Positions 1 to 13,240 of a DNA stretch of 64,000 nucleotides are shown here, in pieces. Position 1 is the stretch's first letter. Every line of letters begins with the position of its first letter. The notes under the pieces were generated by a model. That model saw nothing but the letters and a program-made list of their open reading frames with translations. It did not search any database and was not told where the DNA came from. The DNA lies in assembly GCA_029817715.1 (NCBI GenBank), contig JARUPY010000474.1:372001-436000 (forward strand), given 5' to 3'. Made by a program: the position numbers and the translations under genes. This stretch comes from Melastoma dodecandrum (lineage: Eukaryota > Streptophyta > Magnoliopsida > Myrtales > Melastomataceae).

Positions 1-2262
1 GAAGACACCCTACATCATGAGGCAGGCTCTCTCTGCCGGGATCGGCGGGCTGTTGTTTGGCTACGACACGGGTACTTGAAAGAGCATCTAAGCCCCAATA
101 AGAGTTCATGTAGTGCCAATAATCTCTAAATTAGGTGACTGCCGGTGTCGATTTTCGGATCTTATCGTCGATGGTGTTATATCCGGGGCTTTACTTTACA
201 TTAAGGAGGATTTTCGGGAAGTCGACAAGAAAACATGGCTTCAGGAAATTGTCGAGAGATTTTGATCATGAATGGTGGGAAAAACTTTAATATCTGTCAA
301 CAACGAACAAACTGTAAGGATGCAAACAACACCGATGGCCTTAACTTTACCGCACACGAGGCACTCTCTTTAAGAAATTATTTGCCCCCACTATAAAGTT
401 GCAGATGTGAAGTTGTATGCAAATATCCCTCCAGGAATAATGAAGAAAATAACAAACACGTCGATCCTGCAAGACCGAGTGTTCCAACAAGAAATCTCAA
501 AGGAAAATGGTCACTGGAGTTTTCGAGTTGGGTTGATCCGCTATTTTTTCCATACACTTGCGTAATGTGTATATATAGACTAGCGATAGTTTTAAACAAC
601 TTTTGAAGCAAAAAGACATGACCTTCTGGTCATTAGAAACCGCTAACTAACTGTTAGACATGAGAAGATGCGACCCTTCATCACTAACGAATGCAATCTT
701 TCACTATAAGAGACAACCCTTCATGAAAGGATGTGCCACAATCGACGATTGTGACTCGTGCACCTTCAAAGAAAACGTTATGATGACCAGGTGTGTTTAT
801 TGTTTTCCTTATCAAGAGACACAACCCTCACAAAAATATTTTCGTCGCTTATATTTTCCTCCTCAAAACGTCGATGGAGGCATCCGTCTGATTTGACGGA
901 TGCCTCCGTCGCCTGTTAGATAAGTCGGAGCCATCCGTCGGATCAGACTGATGCGTCCGTCGCTTGTCAGATAACTCGGATGCATTCGTCGGATCAGACA
1001 GATGCATCCGTCGCTTGTCAGATATCACAGATGCATCCATTGGATCAGACGGATGCATCCGTTGCTGTTCTGTTCAACAATTTCGAACATTCAAATATCA
1101 GATAACAACTCCAATTCATTCAACGGTGTGATCTACATCAACATATACAATAGAAACCATCGTGAGCATGGCTGTTGCTGGCGCTATTGTTGGTGCTGCT
1201 GCCATTGGCGGATGGATGAATGACAGATTTGGTGGGAAGAAGTCGATCTTGCTGGCCGATGTCGTATTCTTCGTCGGCGCTATAGTCATGGCTGTTGCTC
1301 CGGCTCCCTGGGTGATCATCATCGACAGGATTCTGGTCAACTTGGGGGTTTGAATGGCTTCCATGACGTCGCCTCTGTACATCTCAGAAGCTTCTCCTAC
1401 TAGAATTAGAGGTGATCTCATTATCACAAACGAATTGCTCATTACGGGAGGCCAGTTCTTGTCTTACCTCATCAACCTTGCCTTCACGTATGTAACGTCC
1501 ATTCGAACCGACTTTCCTCCCCCCTGCAGAATTCTCGATTGTTCATTTGTTCGTCTTTTGTCGAGTCGTTTTTTGTCTGTCTGCTCAAGCTATCAGGTAC
1601 CTGCCGTTGGATGCTCGGCATTGCAGGATTACCTGCACTCGTTCAGTTCATTCTCATGTTATCTCTCCCGAAATCTCCCAGATGGCTTTACTGACAAGGA
1701 AAAATCGAAGATTCAAGGTCCATCTTGGAAAGAATATATCTGACGAATGAAGTAGAGGATGAGATAAAGGCCTTGCATGAGTCGATCGAGGCTGAGAAGG
1801 CAGATGAGAGCATAACGGGGGATAGTATAGTTGCCAAGGTAACTGGCGCTTTCGGCAATCCTGTGGTCTGAAGGGGACTATACGCGAGGATCACGGTGCA
1901 AGGGGACTGTAGCCCAACCATTGTTCAGTTTGTAGGTTTCGCCTCAAACAAGACTGCCCTAGCCCTGTCGTTGATAACCTCTGGTCTCAACGCTATTGGG
2001 TCCATCGTCAGCATGTGCTTTGTCGATAGATATAGCAGGAGAAGGTTGATGATCATCTCCATGTTCGGGGTCATCACCTGTCTAGTGATTCTGTCGAGAA
2101 TGTTCTGGCAAGCATCCGTTCACACCCCGGCGATAAGCCAACTCGAGCATGCACACTTTGCCCAAAACACAACTTGCTCGGCATATACATATGTTCCAGC
2201 CTCATCCTCATGGAATTGCATGTCTTTCTTGAAAGTGCAGTGCTCGTTCTGTGTCAACTGAC
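1..2262 (+). pseudogene. Inositol transporter (INT family) pseudogene, N-terminal half
   Basis: Fragments of a plant inositol/H+ symporter of the major facilitator sugar-transporter superfamily appear in order. They are the first membrane segment ending GGLLFGYDTG (positions 2-73), GVISGALLYIKEDF (about 171-240), the second to fourth helices with the loop motif [12 protein letters not shown] (1150-1350), [15 protein letters not shown] (1360-1410), and the region up to MFWQASVHTP (1605-2160). The reading frame is destroyed. A TGA replaces a glycine codon just before [11 protein letters not shown] (1351-1353), further TGA codons occur near 1724 and 1869, and about 20 residues before SPTIVQF are missing. 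A stretch of about 0.9 kb (240-1150) separates two pieces of one exon or occupies a former intron. The 3' splice site before GVISG looks mutated (TG instead of AG). The C-terminal half is absent and the gene begins left of the window. Family assignment is by recognised conserved motifs. Confidence 0.88.
868..1072. repeat. 51-bp minisatellite, about four copies
   Basis: Three full 51-bp units (908-958, 959-1009, 1010-1060) and flanking partial units repeat the pattern gtcgcttgtcagata...ggatcagacggatgcatcc, with roughly 80-90 percent identity between units. Each unit contains short inverted words (gatgcatcc/ggatgcatc). Because 51 is divisible by 3, frames stay open on both strands, which creates spurious small ORFs. 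It sits inside the stretch that splits the inositol-transporter pseudogene. Confidence 0.9.
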
Positions 2263-2410
2263 CTAAAAGCTCGAACTGTTAGGTGAAGGTACGACGTACT
2301 ATATAATTTTATTTTAAACAATAACTTGGAACTCTACAACAGGGTTAACCAACCAACACAGATCGAACATGTAAAAAGAGCTTGGCATCGGGATAATTGA
2401 GCGATGGTGT

Positions 2411-5000
2411 TGTACGCGCGCCTTCCGGCCTAGCAAGCGCGCAGCGGTTCGGACGACCCGAGGATCCGGGCCCGCTCCCCTAGAGTCTTCCGGTCGGCGT
2501 CGCGACTCGAGCGTCGAATACTGCGGAAAAGACTAGGGTGGTCCTTCCTTCGATTCCTGATCGGGTCTGCCCAGATTAATCGTCGATCGTCTCCATGCTC
2601 CTTAAGAGGCGACGGGCGAAAGAAGCGCATGGCCCGAGGAGGAAGCTTCAGGAGGTTCCAGGAGCGGCTCCTGTCGCCGCCACCCATTCAAAATGACTTC
2701 GTAAAAAGGAATGAGTTGTTGTTTAATTATACGGAGTAGCCACCGACTTAGTTTTAAAAGATTGGTTTAAGTCGAAAAACCAGAGTAGATTCGGGGATTC
2801 CTAATTACTAACTCTTACAACTAAACATGCGAAAAGGTGGCGTTTGTTCCAAAAAAATTGTTTCTGATTAACGGGCGTTAGACCCGATCTGGGCATCACT
2901 CCGGACCCATGTATTTGTTTTACGGGTGTTGGACCCGATTCAGGTTTCTTGGGCTCGAACTCACGTTTATTTGTTTTACAAACCGCATGCGACGATAAAC
3001 CTATGGGCCTAAGGCATGCGAATGGGCACAGACAATTATTGAGATCAAAGGGAACGGGCAAGGGCAGTGATTGCGGGCCTATGCACTTGGGCTCGCAATC
3101 CGTTACATGTGGGCTTAAATAAAAAATTCGGAGAGGCCCGCACCTCCCCTTTGTACCTTTAATGAAGGTTGGGGTCGCTTTAACCTTCGTGTCCTGCTGT
3201 TTTTAGACCGGGGTGGATCCGCACGGTTTGATACACGCGCCTTCGAGTTAATTTTCGAAATTTCAAGTTCGACCTTCCGAAATTACACGCTCAGTGTATC
3301 TTTGGTGGGGGTTGCACGGGCAGTGGTTGTGACTAGGAGACACAGAGACATCACCATCTCATTGCGAACTGTTTCCTTCGTTTGGTATAGGTTCATCGAG
3401 ACCTATGTTCATCCAGTCCTCACTTCTTCTTCCTTGCATCTCGAAGCTTGGATTCGGGTATCTCCAGACGGGTCGGAGTGTGCGAGAGCAGCTAAAATGG
3501 GCTTGAGCACGGAGGCAGCAGGGAGAGGAGGGATGGCCACTGTAGAAAACGGTGGGGGTCCAGATCCGAGGCGGAGGCGGTGGGAAGCGGCCAGATCCGA
3601 TGGCGCCGTCGTCGGGAAGCGGGTCCAGCCATGTGAAAGGGCATCCCGGGGAGATCTGGAACTGGAGCATGTCGGGAGCTTTGAATGAGGGTCGGTCCCC
3701 TTTAGACCCAGGCTCGGAACAATGGGGCTGTGGTCTTTGGCAGGGATTCCTGAGAGGGGTGAGGTTGTTGGGAAGCGTTGAAGAGCCATCACTGGTTGAT
3801 GGATCGCCGGAGAGAAGTTGGCTTGATCTGGGAGACCCGTTGTCGAGGGAGGCGTCTGGGAGACACGGATCTGTCACCGCCGCAGGACCCATGAACATCG
3901 AGGGACACGCTCGCTGTTGCTGATTGCAAGGACGCTGAGAAGGAAGAGGGGGATCCACCGCCACCAGGCCGGGGACGTCGAGGAGGAGCAAGGGGACTGG
4001 AGTCGTCACCATGAAGGTTGGGAGCGATAGTTTTGTTCAGGAGCGCTGAAAAGGAGGGGGTCACGTCTCCGGGGACCGCTGATCACAGTCGTTTTGTCGT
4101 CGCCGGGAGCAGGCTGCGAGGTTTGGGGCTGACTTGGCTGCTGGCTTGTCGAGGACACCACGCGCAGCTGGATTGGGATGGGTCGCCGTCTTCAGGGTCG
4201 ATGATCACGGCTGCTTCAACATCGTCGGGAACAGGCTGCGGGGGGTTGGGACGCCGGATGGAGGATGGTCCTTCATCGTCAACTCTGGAGGTTTGCTGGA
4301 GGCGTCATGGAGCTGCTGGTGAACTCAGGACGTCGGGAGAGCTGGGGTAGGGAACCACCTTGGGGAAGGCTGCGTTTTGTCGCCGCCGGTGGAGGGAGCG
4401 CCGGGGGTTGAGTTGCTATTGCCAGAGAAGAAGTTCCGTTGGCGCTGCTGGGAAGAAGAACATCTGTCGTTGCTGGACCCCTGCACATGTGAGGAAAACG
4501 GTGAGAGTAAAAGGCACCTCACGGCCAGAGCCGCGAGGAAATCCGCTTCTGCCAAGTGAACAGGAAAGACTGCGGCCTAAGTAGAACGTTGTTGCGGATC
4601 ACGCCGTATCCAGAAGGATCAAAGGTTGTCGCAGCCCGAGGTATTGTGCTCTCCCCGCTGCCATTGCCGATAGTTCTGCAGGAGTTGGTTCTCGAGGGGG
4701 GGGGTTCGAGTTGGTGACGCTGAGGTTTCCTCGTTGATGTTGCTGGACCTACCTTGGGAGGAGCTGGATGCAGGGGAGGAACGATCTCAAGACCTGGAGC
4801 TTGTGTGTGTCCGGGATCCTATCTCTCTGGTGTCTCTCCCTTCTTTGTCTCTCTGTCGCTGATTTATAGGCTTAGGAAAATCAGTCAGGGGAACCGACGT
4901 AGGTTACAAAATTTATTTCTAGACTAATTATTAGTATGTAACCGACGTAGGTTACAAAACTTCCCCATATTTACGTTTGCTTTTAGTGTTTGGGGAATAA
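2411..5000 (-). mobile_element. Diverged solo-like LTR of the long-LTR family, reversed
   Basis: The left edge (tgtacgcgcgccttccgg) is the reverse complement of the 3' end of the LTR that ends at 46973. The following 880 bp match the reverse complement of about 46125-46973, including the stretch ggagtcgccaccgactta. Around 3300-4860 the sequence is GC-rich and more diverged, but near 4800-4960 it again matches the reverse complement of the other LTRs (the ctctctgt...gatttata context and the motif aaccgacgtaggtt, here present twice). No internal retrotransposon sequence was seen next to it, so a solo LTR is likely. The right border is uncertain because the start sequence of the LTR is not recognisable here. 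ORFs inside are composition artefacts. Confidence 0.72.
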
Positions 5001-8000
5001 AACGTGCATCCGGTCTTTAATAACCCACTATTCTCTTCGAACTTGCTATCAGGACCAGCGGGAAGGCTTTGTGGTGGTTGCTGAGCAGCAGAAACAGATC
5101 CAACCCTAAGTCCATGAAATGTCCCTGCTCATAGCGTCTCTATCTTCATCTCCGAGAACTAAAAAACCTGGCGATCCAAGCTCTCTGCAGCACGTAAACA
5201 GAGTGTAGCTCTCCGAGCGAAAGCGAGGTAGCCGCAACACCTCCGTTTCAAGCTCGGATCCTTTGTCTAATAAAAACAAACTCCCGAATTGGGCTTTGGC
5301 ATTTGGGGTATTTACAAGTGTAATGACAACATTTTTGGATTTGAGATGGTTGGGAATGAATCTGGCGGGAGTGAAGATCAAGTGGGGTCGACAAGAGAAT
5401 TTTTCGGACAGGGTCTCTGACATGTGTTCGTTGACCGCCTGCAACTAAATCCGGCACATTAAGCAACACAAAAAGTTATCTCTGATAATGTTCCAACGCG
5501 GAGCTAATGTTGCATCTATTTGTGTAACATAAGTTGTATAATCATTGGAGAAAGTCAAACAAAATCTCTCACTTGGTCCCGAATGAAAAAGTTTTAAAGT
5601 GAGGAGTGAAAGAAACTGGAAAAAAAAAAGGTGTCCCAACGAACAAACCTAACTTCAAAAAAAAAAAAAAAGAAAAGAAAAGAAAGAAATTGAGTGGAAC
5701 GGGATAGTCACGAAGAAACTAATTTTCAAAACACATCGGTGGTTCGCGTTTGAATCTTTTTATCATATTTTCTAAATTTAATAGCACGCCTTATTTTGAG
5801 AAGACAATGCATTTTCTCTAGATAAGTGATTTTATATTTGCATGCCAAATTTTGAATTTCTTTCCGTAATAGTAATTAAAAAATTTTCCTTACTTTTGTT
5901 TCTTTTCCCACGTAAGACATACATAATTAACCCTTGTGTGTACTACAATTGTGTTTTCGTCGAGCTGGTCTGGAGCAAATTGGGAGGGCTAATGGTGGTA
6001 ATGTAGTAGCTGAGTCATGTAAGGACCTAAATGGCATGTTTAAGGTATTGGTAGGGGGTTCAAGGAGATCACAGGTTTATTCTAGTAGCCTATAATCCTT
6101 ATCTATCTGCTACGGAATGAAATAAAACGAAGGCAAATAGGTGAGTGATGCGGTAAGATTTTTTGAGCTTTTCGGCTCGACTCAGGACATGTGGCCTCGC
6201 TGTAGTAAGTAGGGTCGGGTATTCTGGCCTTTGGAGTGTGCCCCTAAGATGGTTGGGCTCCTAAGAACGTATCATGACCACGTCTGGCAAGCCAACCCAC
6301 CCCATTATTATTAGTCCCTGCCTCTTTTGCCGAGACGACGATTGGAGGCAAGGGACAACCCTCGAGAGAACTCTCGGACTGTGGAGAGCCAAGGGACGAT
6401 GTTCAACTGTATGTTGTTATCCTTTTGGATTTAATTCGTATTACCCGAATTGTGCTTGTATAAGCCATCGCGGGAGCGAAATTGACGTGTAGGTAGATTT
6501 GCCAGGGGAATAATAACATTTTTTTTTTTAACTTTGAGCCCCTTACGGATACGCCTGAGGGGTCTAGCCTTAGGCCTATCGGGTCACACTTTTCTAAAGC
6601 GCTTATCTAGACTCCGGCCAATGGGGTGAAGAAAGGTACACAGCTAAGGGTTATGATATAAAGGGCTCACTCAATATTTTGTACCATATCTCGAATCCTT
6701 GTTTCTCTATTTACTTTGATGAAATGCATTTTATTTTATTTTTTTTGAAAAGGAAACATTATCTGCCAAACACATTTTTGAAATTTGAAAAATTAAAAAT
6801 AAAAATACTGAAAAATTTTCTCTTCCAATGAGATGAAAATTGTTCAAAACTTTCATTAACCAAACGAACCCTTATATTCTTTCTCTTTCTCGTAGATGTC
6901 ATTCTTAGAGCTACTAATATTTACAAAGGTTCCTCCTCGAGGGCACGTTTTGTCTCTAAGAAAGACTGTTCATTTATATATATTTTTTAAAAGAAAAATA
7001 ATTTTTGGGAGTTTCTGGTTTTCATTTTACATATTTAAAAACATGAGACAAAAATAGAACGCGGGGACTCTTGTTTTGTAAATGAACACACACAGTCAAG
7101 TCATAATGGTGTCGTGTTCATTTTATCAAGTCATCGTCCGTCTCACCTACCTCTAGGAGGAGAGCCATCATATTGACGGCTTCCAACTCTGTCAAAAAGA
7201 TCGCATCCCACTTTTTCTTCTTACCATTACTATTATTATTTCATAATTTTTCTGTTTTTTAAAACGCCCGCGAATGCTTCAAACCTTGTGGGTGTCATCA
7301 AGGGGGTAACTTGGTCTTCGAGAAGAGGTCAGAAAGAGACCAACGAAGCACGGGCAAAGGCACTCTTGCACGTGGGACTGTTGGATTGGATTGGATTGTT
7401 GTTACTTAGTATTATTTCATTTGCATAAAAGTTAAGGACAACTTCTATAGGGGGGCGGTTAGGAGAGGAAGCAAATGTTTAGTTTTTCATACAAAAAGGG
7501 AGAGCATCCCTACCCACTCCTTTCCATTGCCACATCATATAACCCCAAAACATCTAGAAACCCTTCCATTAAAACTCAGTTTTATCCCCCGATACCTACC
7601 ACCTGATTCGTCAGGTGTATGGTTTTTATTACAATTTCCATGTATGAAAGGACATCAAAGGTCGTCATCACTCTGACCATTCCTACACCTTTATTTTTTT
7701 TTTTTTGCCTTCCCCTCAAGGTACAACATCATCTGGTGGACTTTGTGGTCGAAACCCTTTTGAAAACGAGGCCAAACAATTTGCCTTTTTTCTTCTTCTT
7801 TTTTAAAAAAATAAAAAATAAAAAAAAAGAGGGGTGTGGTTTGGTTAGAAATTTATAGATAGATAGATGGATGGGCGGAGTTCAAATCAAACGTGTTTGG
7901 AATTGAAATAGTCCAAAGTGATCTAAACCTACTCATCATCAGCAAACAATCCATCACGATCACTGAGAGTTTTTACTTCGTTATGAATCCGAGACATGGG

Positions 8001-8040
8001 GAAGTTGGTAGTCTTCCTCGGAAGGCCCACCTAATCTACC
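5000..8040. other. Intergenic region without recognisable gene
   Basis: AT-rich spacer upstream of the DOMON-b561 gene. It holds poly(A)/poly(T) tracts (about 5619-5680, 6518-6530, 7687-7702, 7790-7830) and no frame with a familiar domain. A GC-richer patch (about 6130-6660) may be old mobile DNA, but I could not assign it. Confidence 0.55.
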
Positions 8041-8049
8041 CTCCCTCCC

Positions 8050-8224
8050 TCCTCTATATTATTTAACCCCTCGGCTTAATCTTAATCATCATCATCCTAG
8101 AAACATAATTTCATCTCTCCATTACACGCGTCTTGAGAAACCTCCTTTAACCCTCCCGTTTTTACATTACAACAACTTTACACGAAACCACACAAGAAAG
8201 GAGTCTTCCCTGTTCCCTCCCAGA
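8050..8224 (+). promoter_or_regulatory. Putative core promoter and 5' UTR of the DOMON-b561 gene
   Basis: A TATA-like word (tatatt, 8055-8060) follows a CT-rich stretch (8040-8055). The next 165 bp are CT-rich with no upstream ATG, as expected for a plant 5' leader. The assignment rests only on position and composition. Confidence 0.4.
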
Positions 8225-9573
8225 ATGAGGATCAACTCAAGTGGGTTTGCTCTGCTCTGCCTGTGCGTTCTCCCGTCCCTGATCTCGTCGTGTTACGCCC
8301 AGTCGTGCTCCAACTACGCGTTCTCTAACAACCAGGCTTTCACCTCCTGCGCCGACCTCCCCTACCTCAACTCTTACCTCCACTGGACCTATAACACGTC
8401 CACCGGCCTGGCAAGGATTGCGTTCCGCCACATGTCGGCGGATTCGTCGAGGTGGGTCGCCTGGGGGATCAACCCGACAGGTACCGGGATGCCCGGGGTG
8501 CAGGCCCTGGTCGCGTACCAGCAGTCCAACGGCTCCATGAGGGCGTACACGTCCCCCGTCGGTGGATACGGGACGATGCTCCAGGAAGGGAACCTGAGCT
8601 TCAGCGTTTTGGATCTGTCTGCTACATTCAATAACAATGAGATGATCATATTCGCGACCGTTGCTCCCCCCAGCGGCAACATCAATCAGGTCTGGCAGGA
8701 AGGTCCTCTTGTTGGGGGAAGTCCGAGCGCCCATGTCACCACAGGACCCAACGCCCAATCTAAAGGGACATTAAACCTGGCTTCCGGCACGGTATCTGGT
8801 GGCGGAAATTCCAAACTGAGGCGTAGAAACGTAAGTCAGACTATCACTTTTCTTATTCACACAATCATACTCCAAGGAAATCCGTTTGAGAACAATTCTG
8901 GTTCAGATTCATGGTATACTGAATGCGGTGAGCTGGGGGATCCTGATGCCTCTAGGCATAACGATCGCGAGATACATGAGGGTGTTCAAATCCGCGGATC
9001 CCGCCTGGTTTTACCTCCACATCGGTTGTCAGTTATCTGGATACGTGGTTGGGGTTGCTGGCTGGGGAACAGGTCTTAAACTGGGCAGTGAGTCTGCTGG
9101 CATTACATACAGCGCCCACAGGAGTATCGGCATCACCCTCTTTTGCCTTGCCACTCTTCAGGTACACCCTTAACTGCCTTTCGAGAAAGTTGCTAACTGT
9201 ATTCACTGCACAAACCTTTCCGACCATAAAAAACAACCGTCAGGTGTTCGCTCTGCTCCTGAGGCCGAAGAAGGATCACAAGTACAGGTTCTACTGGAAT
9301 GTCTACCACCACTCCGTGGGATACGCTGTGATTGTGCTAGCAATCATTAACGTATTCAAAGGGTTCAACATCCTCAACCCTGAAAAGAAGTGGAAGCATG
9401 CCTACGTGGGTGCGATCATTGTGTTGGCCTGCAACGCAATCGTGTGGGAAATCTACACGTGGTATATCGTCTTGAAGAGGAAGAAGGCAGAGAGAACGGA
9501 GAAGATGCCCCACGACATCGATGGAAGGAACGGCTACAATGGATATGACACCAGGATGCATCATGATGTTTAG
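8225..9573 (+). CDS. Cytochrome b561 and DOMON domain-containing protein (396 aa, 3 exons)
   Basis: Exons are 8225-8830, 8907-9161 and 9244-9573, all joined in phase 0 at GT-AG introns (gtaagt donor for intron 1). The protein is 396 residues, the usual family length. An N-terminal signal peptide ends near SCYA (about residue 25). The extracellular DOMON domain spans about 45-170 ([25 protein letters not shown]). The cytochrome b561 core (about 203-375) has the expected helices with four conserved haem histidines at about residues 204 ([11 protein letters not shown]), 240 (FYLHIG), 273 (YSAHRSIG) and 309 (VYHHSVGY). A charged cytosolic tail follows. Such proteins are thought to carry electrons across the plasma membrane using ascorbate; some were first described as auxin-responsive. 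The start is the first ATG after a CT-rich leader and gives a normal signal peptide. The gene is convergent with the MO25 gene, leaving about 725 bp between stop codons. It looks fully intact. Confidence 0.95.
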
Positions 9574-10298
9574 ATTTTCGGGGTTCCTTTATGGGTTTTA
9601 TGAATCTGTATTCGTTTTATGGATGGTTTTGTATAGGACTAATTAAGTTTTATTCTTTGATAGCTTTTCCTTGTACCTTTCTGCCATTGTCGGAACATCG
9701 TTCTCTGATCTGGGGAGTACCCCTTATCTATTACATGCTCTGTTCTGTTCTTCGTCCCTAATCAACCGCCTCCCATTACCTAGATACGATGAACATAACA
9801 TTCATACATCACATCGAAAGCGATGGCATTGGGTTGTCTTCGAGCATAACCGATGATGCAGCAATACTTTTCTGAGGTATACCGAGTCGAATATGTTGAC
9901 AATGTCCTTCACATCCGGGGGAGAGACAGAATTCAACATCCTCTATTATAAAGTCATTCGGATCGGCAAGAAAGCTCTTGGAGACGCTTTCAAGGTTTTA
10001 CCTGATTGGAAGATGACGTGATGCTGAGAGAACAACCACAATTAGGATGAACCGCATCTTTAAGAAATCCCATTGGAGTGAAATCTAAATGCAACTTTGA
10101 TTGTAACCACAAGAGACTTCTCAATAATATTGCCAAGTGAATAAGTTTGGCAACACGCAGATAAACAGAGTCATTTCTTCAGACAAGCTTTTTGTCCTAT
10201 CGACATGTGATTTTCTTTTTTACATACTTCACAGCACCAGATGATTAAAACCAGGAGGACCCATGTCCACTTCTCACATTCCCAAAAACGGTTTGGGA
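9574..10298. other. Convergent 3' intergenic region
   Basis: Holds the 3' UTR of the DOMON-b561 gene on the plus strand and that of the MO25 gene on the minus strand. No third gene is visible; the short frame at 9671-9856 has no recognisable motif. Confidence 0.6.
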
Positions 10299-12960
10299 TT
10301 ACGAAGTGTCTCCCGCCTCAAGCGAGGATATTTCTCTGATAACTTGAGCTTTGTCGGCCTCGAATTGCTCGTCCGCTGTGAAAACAAGTATAGTGATTGA
10401 AGAAGCGTTTATTGTCAACAAAAGAGTGCGCTCGTGTTCGAGTGATCCTGACCTTTGTCAAACTTGAAATCGGCAAATAATCGCAGAAGCTTGTTTCTGT
10501 TCGCCACCAATATGCTGACAATATCAGGAGGCTTGTTCTGATTTGCGGCAAAGAGCTGCGTAAGATAGCGACGGTGTCAGTGGAAATAACAGACAACCAT
10601 GACCATTCTCATCTTTAAGATTCAAATCGCAGAAGGTAGCTTTGACTACCTTAAATACATGGAATGCTTCTATCTGGATGCTCTTACTTGACTCCTGCAG
10701 TACCAAAATGGCGACCAGTTTAACTAGCAATGATGTCCATCAATATCGGGCACAAAATTGGAAGAAGCAAAGGTTGATACCCGAAGAAGATTCATGAGGA
10801 TTCTCAGATTGTCCCTTGAGCTCACATATCGTATCATTATGGAAGAATTTGACCGGTCCAACAAAATGTCCCCCAAGAGCTGCAATACAAATGTGTCAAC
10901 AAGCAACGCAACAAAGTAACAATGGCTATGAGTGCATTTAAGGAAACCGATACCTTGATAGCTTGCCTTCGAGTAATATAGTTAACAGACTCCAATAGTT
11001 TCGAGTTATACTCTGCGAAGAACTGCAATAACAAACAATGTCACACTTAATGGGAATCGCTTGCATATAGTAATCAAACGAATAATTAAATCACTATGAC
11101 TCCATGTCTCCTTAAAAGTTATTGCTACCAGAGCATAGCACAGCCAGTGCTGAATCTTAAAGGAAGATCGAGAAAACAACAAAAAACATTATTCGACCTG
11201 ATGCTATCTACAAATTGGCTTCTTCAAGAAGACGAAAATATCTTACCCAGTCATAGTTACTTTTGAGAAACTCTGCCACTGTAGCCTTATGCCTAGTCAG
11301 AAGTTCCTGGATGTAGACAAGCGAAACATCCAAATCCATTAGAATAGGCAACATGTGGATAAATAAAAAAAAAAAGCCATCAGATGCAATCAGTAGTTCG
11401 TGTGCTTCTTTATTGTCAATTGTCCATCCATATTAAAAATCATTTAATCCAACATTTCCATAACCAGAAATACTATCACGCAAGCAAAAGCCCCCGGCAA
11501 TCAACCATGAACAAAGGCCATAGCGCGTGGAAAAGCAAAACATTGAACAACAATTAAACACCTTAAATGTTGCCGCGGCATCTGCAGCAATATCAAAATT
11601 CGGGAGTTGGATATAGTCAAAGAAATTCTTCATGCGCTCTGATTCCAAGACATATCTGAAAGATAGCCCATAAGCACGAAACAGACGATGAGGGCGATAC
11701 ATCTCACCAAATCACAAGTAAAACGAATAGACTGAAAAGAGAAAAAAGTCACACTGGCTCGGGTCACCTTGCAACAACCTGGTGACGTATGCATTCCCGG
11801 AGCATTGAACCGTAATGCAGAGCCATATCTGTGTTTTCATAGCTGCAAACAGGGAACAAAAGCCATGGGATGCATTACTTGAGAAGCATATAAAACCGCT
11901 TCAGGTGCATTTATTGAAGGCCACATTTCTGACTGATCTAATAGAACAAGAAAAAAAAATCGAAGGATAGAAATAAAGAACGCCACATGATCCCTCTTCA
12001 GCCAGGAATAACAGCTCCATAAAATAAACGTCAATAGCACAAGGTTTGTACCTATAGCTTCAGAAGGAATATCCTAAAGAAAAATAAAAAATAAATAAAT
12101 ATAGATAATAATCACACAACTTTAAACTCACCCAGCTATGAGGAGACCCATAAGGTCGAGATTTTTTTCGAGGTAATCAGAGGCAACCAGCCGTGAATGA
12201 ACTTGTTGCCTCTGCAAGTTTGCGACCACCTGAGTGCCATCTTTTCGAGCCTGAAAATATTTCATCCGAGAACAAAACAATAAAGCCTCAATAGGGGCAA
12301 ACTTCCCTGCTACGCTATCTACTGTATCTTAAAAATAGCCAATGAAGATGGAAATCACAACTACCAAAAATAAATAAAAACCTCACCTCCAAGTTCAACT
12401 TGGGAAGACAAATTATCAGCAGCCTCAAGGTATTCTCCCTGAAGAATTCTTGAGTCAATTGCGCGCAAGCTTCAGGGACCGGCTCTGCCTCACTACTACC
12501 GTACAAGATCAACTTCATTTCCCTGATGGTTTTAGCCAACTCCGCCATCTAATATGAGACGAAAAAGAAACACCAGATATCGTCATCATTGTTCGGTGAA
12601 GACTGTGGAAAAACGGGCGATCCATCAAATCTAACTAAGGTTACATCATTCCATCCATAAAGGCAATACATTTCAACGACATCATGAACCCATTCCCCAA
12701 CCAATTCTCCAGAATCGATGGCAGGAATGTAAACAACAAAGCAAGCGAAACCCGAGAAGGGAAGAACTACTTTACAATTCAGGGATATGCAAAAAGGATC
12801 CGAATCTCTTGGGGCAAAAGAAACAAAACAAAAAACCGACCTTTTCCTCACGCTTGCTCTCCTTGGACTCGGCATTGAGGTCGAGGGCGACGAGGAGATC
12901 ACGGGTCTGCCGGATGATATCGACAGGAGTTCGGGGCTTCGACTTGAACAAGCCCTTCAT
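10299..12960 (-). CDS. MO25-like (CAB39) scaffold protein, 340 aa, 11 exons
   Basis: Read on the minus strand the exons are 12960-12841, 12548-12387, 12250-12132, 11842-11768, 11655-11562, 11306-11247, 11022-10954, 10879-10781, 10694-10650, 10555-10453 and 10375-10299. Every junction has GT-AG signals and the sum is 1023 bp, giving 340 residues and a stop. Family landmarks run in order: [12 protein letters not shown] at the N-terminus, [108 protein letters not shown] and [16 protein letters not shown]25 proteins are helical-repeat (armadillo-like) adaptors that bind and activate STE20/germinal-centre kinases; in plants they are linked to cell growth and polarity. No defect was seen. The start is the first exon's only ATG and fits the family N-terminus. 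Confidence 0.96.
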
Positions 12961-13240
12961 CCTTCCCCTTATAAGAAAAGCTCAGCCCTCTCCAATCACC
13001 TGCTCGACATCATAAAAAAGGAACGACCCATCGAGATCGTTCATGAATTCGCCTCGGGCTCGTCCCTACTAGGGTTTCGCGATTCGACGGAACCAGCGAT
13101 TGGGAATGAAGAGGAAGAAGAAGAGGACGAGGAAGACGGACGATGCTCGGACACACACACACATATATATACAGAGAGAGTGAGATTTTTTTTTTTTTTT
13201 TGGGGGGGGGGGGGTAAGTGAGAGAGAGATTTTAAACAGG
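12961..13240. repeat. 5' flank of the MO25 gene with compound microsatellite
   Basis: Upstream of the MO25 start the minus strand should carry its 5' UTR and promoter. At 13118-13135 there is a gaa/gag-rich tract, then (ac)n(at)n(ag)n at about 13151-13182, followed by a run of T (13186-13200) and of G (13201-13213). The neighbouring homopolymers are a plausible sequencing-error site. Confidence 0.75.

Noticed and set aside
849..1223. Small ORFs across the minisatellite
   Set aside because: The 51-bp period is a multiple of three, which keeps frames open by itself.
3302..4588. Cluster of GC-rich ORFs on both strands
   Set aside because: They lie in a diverged, reversed LTR of the same family; open frames follow from base composition.
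5038..5070. Possible tRNA-Met primer site near 5050 (ctatcaggacca)
   Set aside because: Too degenerate and in the wrong place relative to the reversed LTR.
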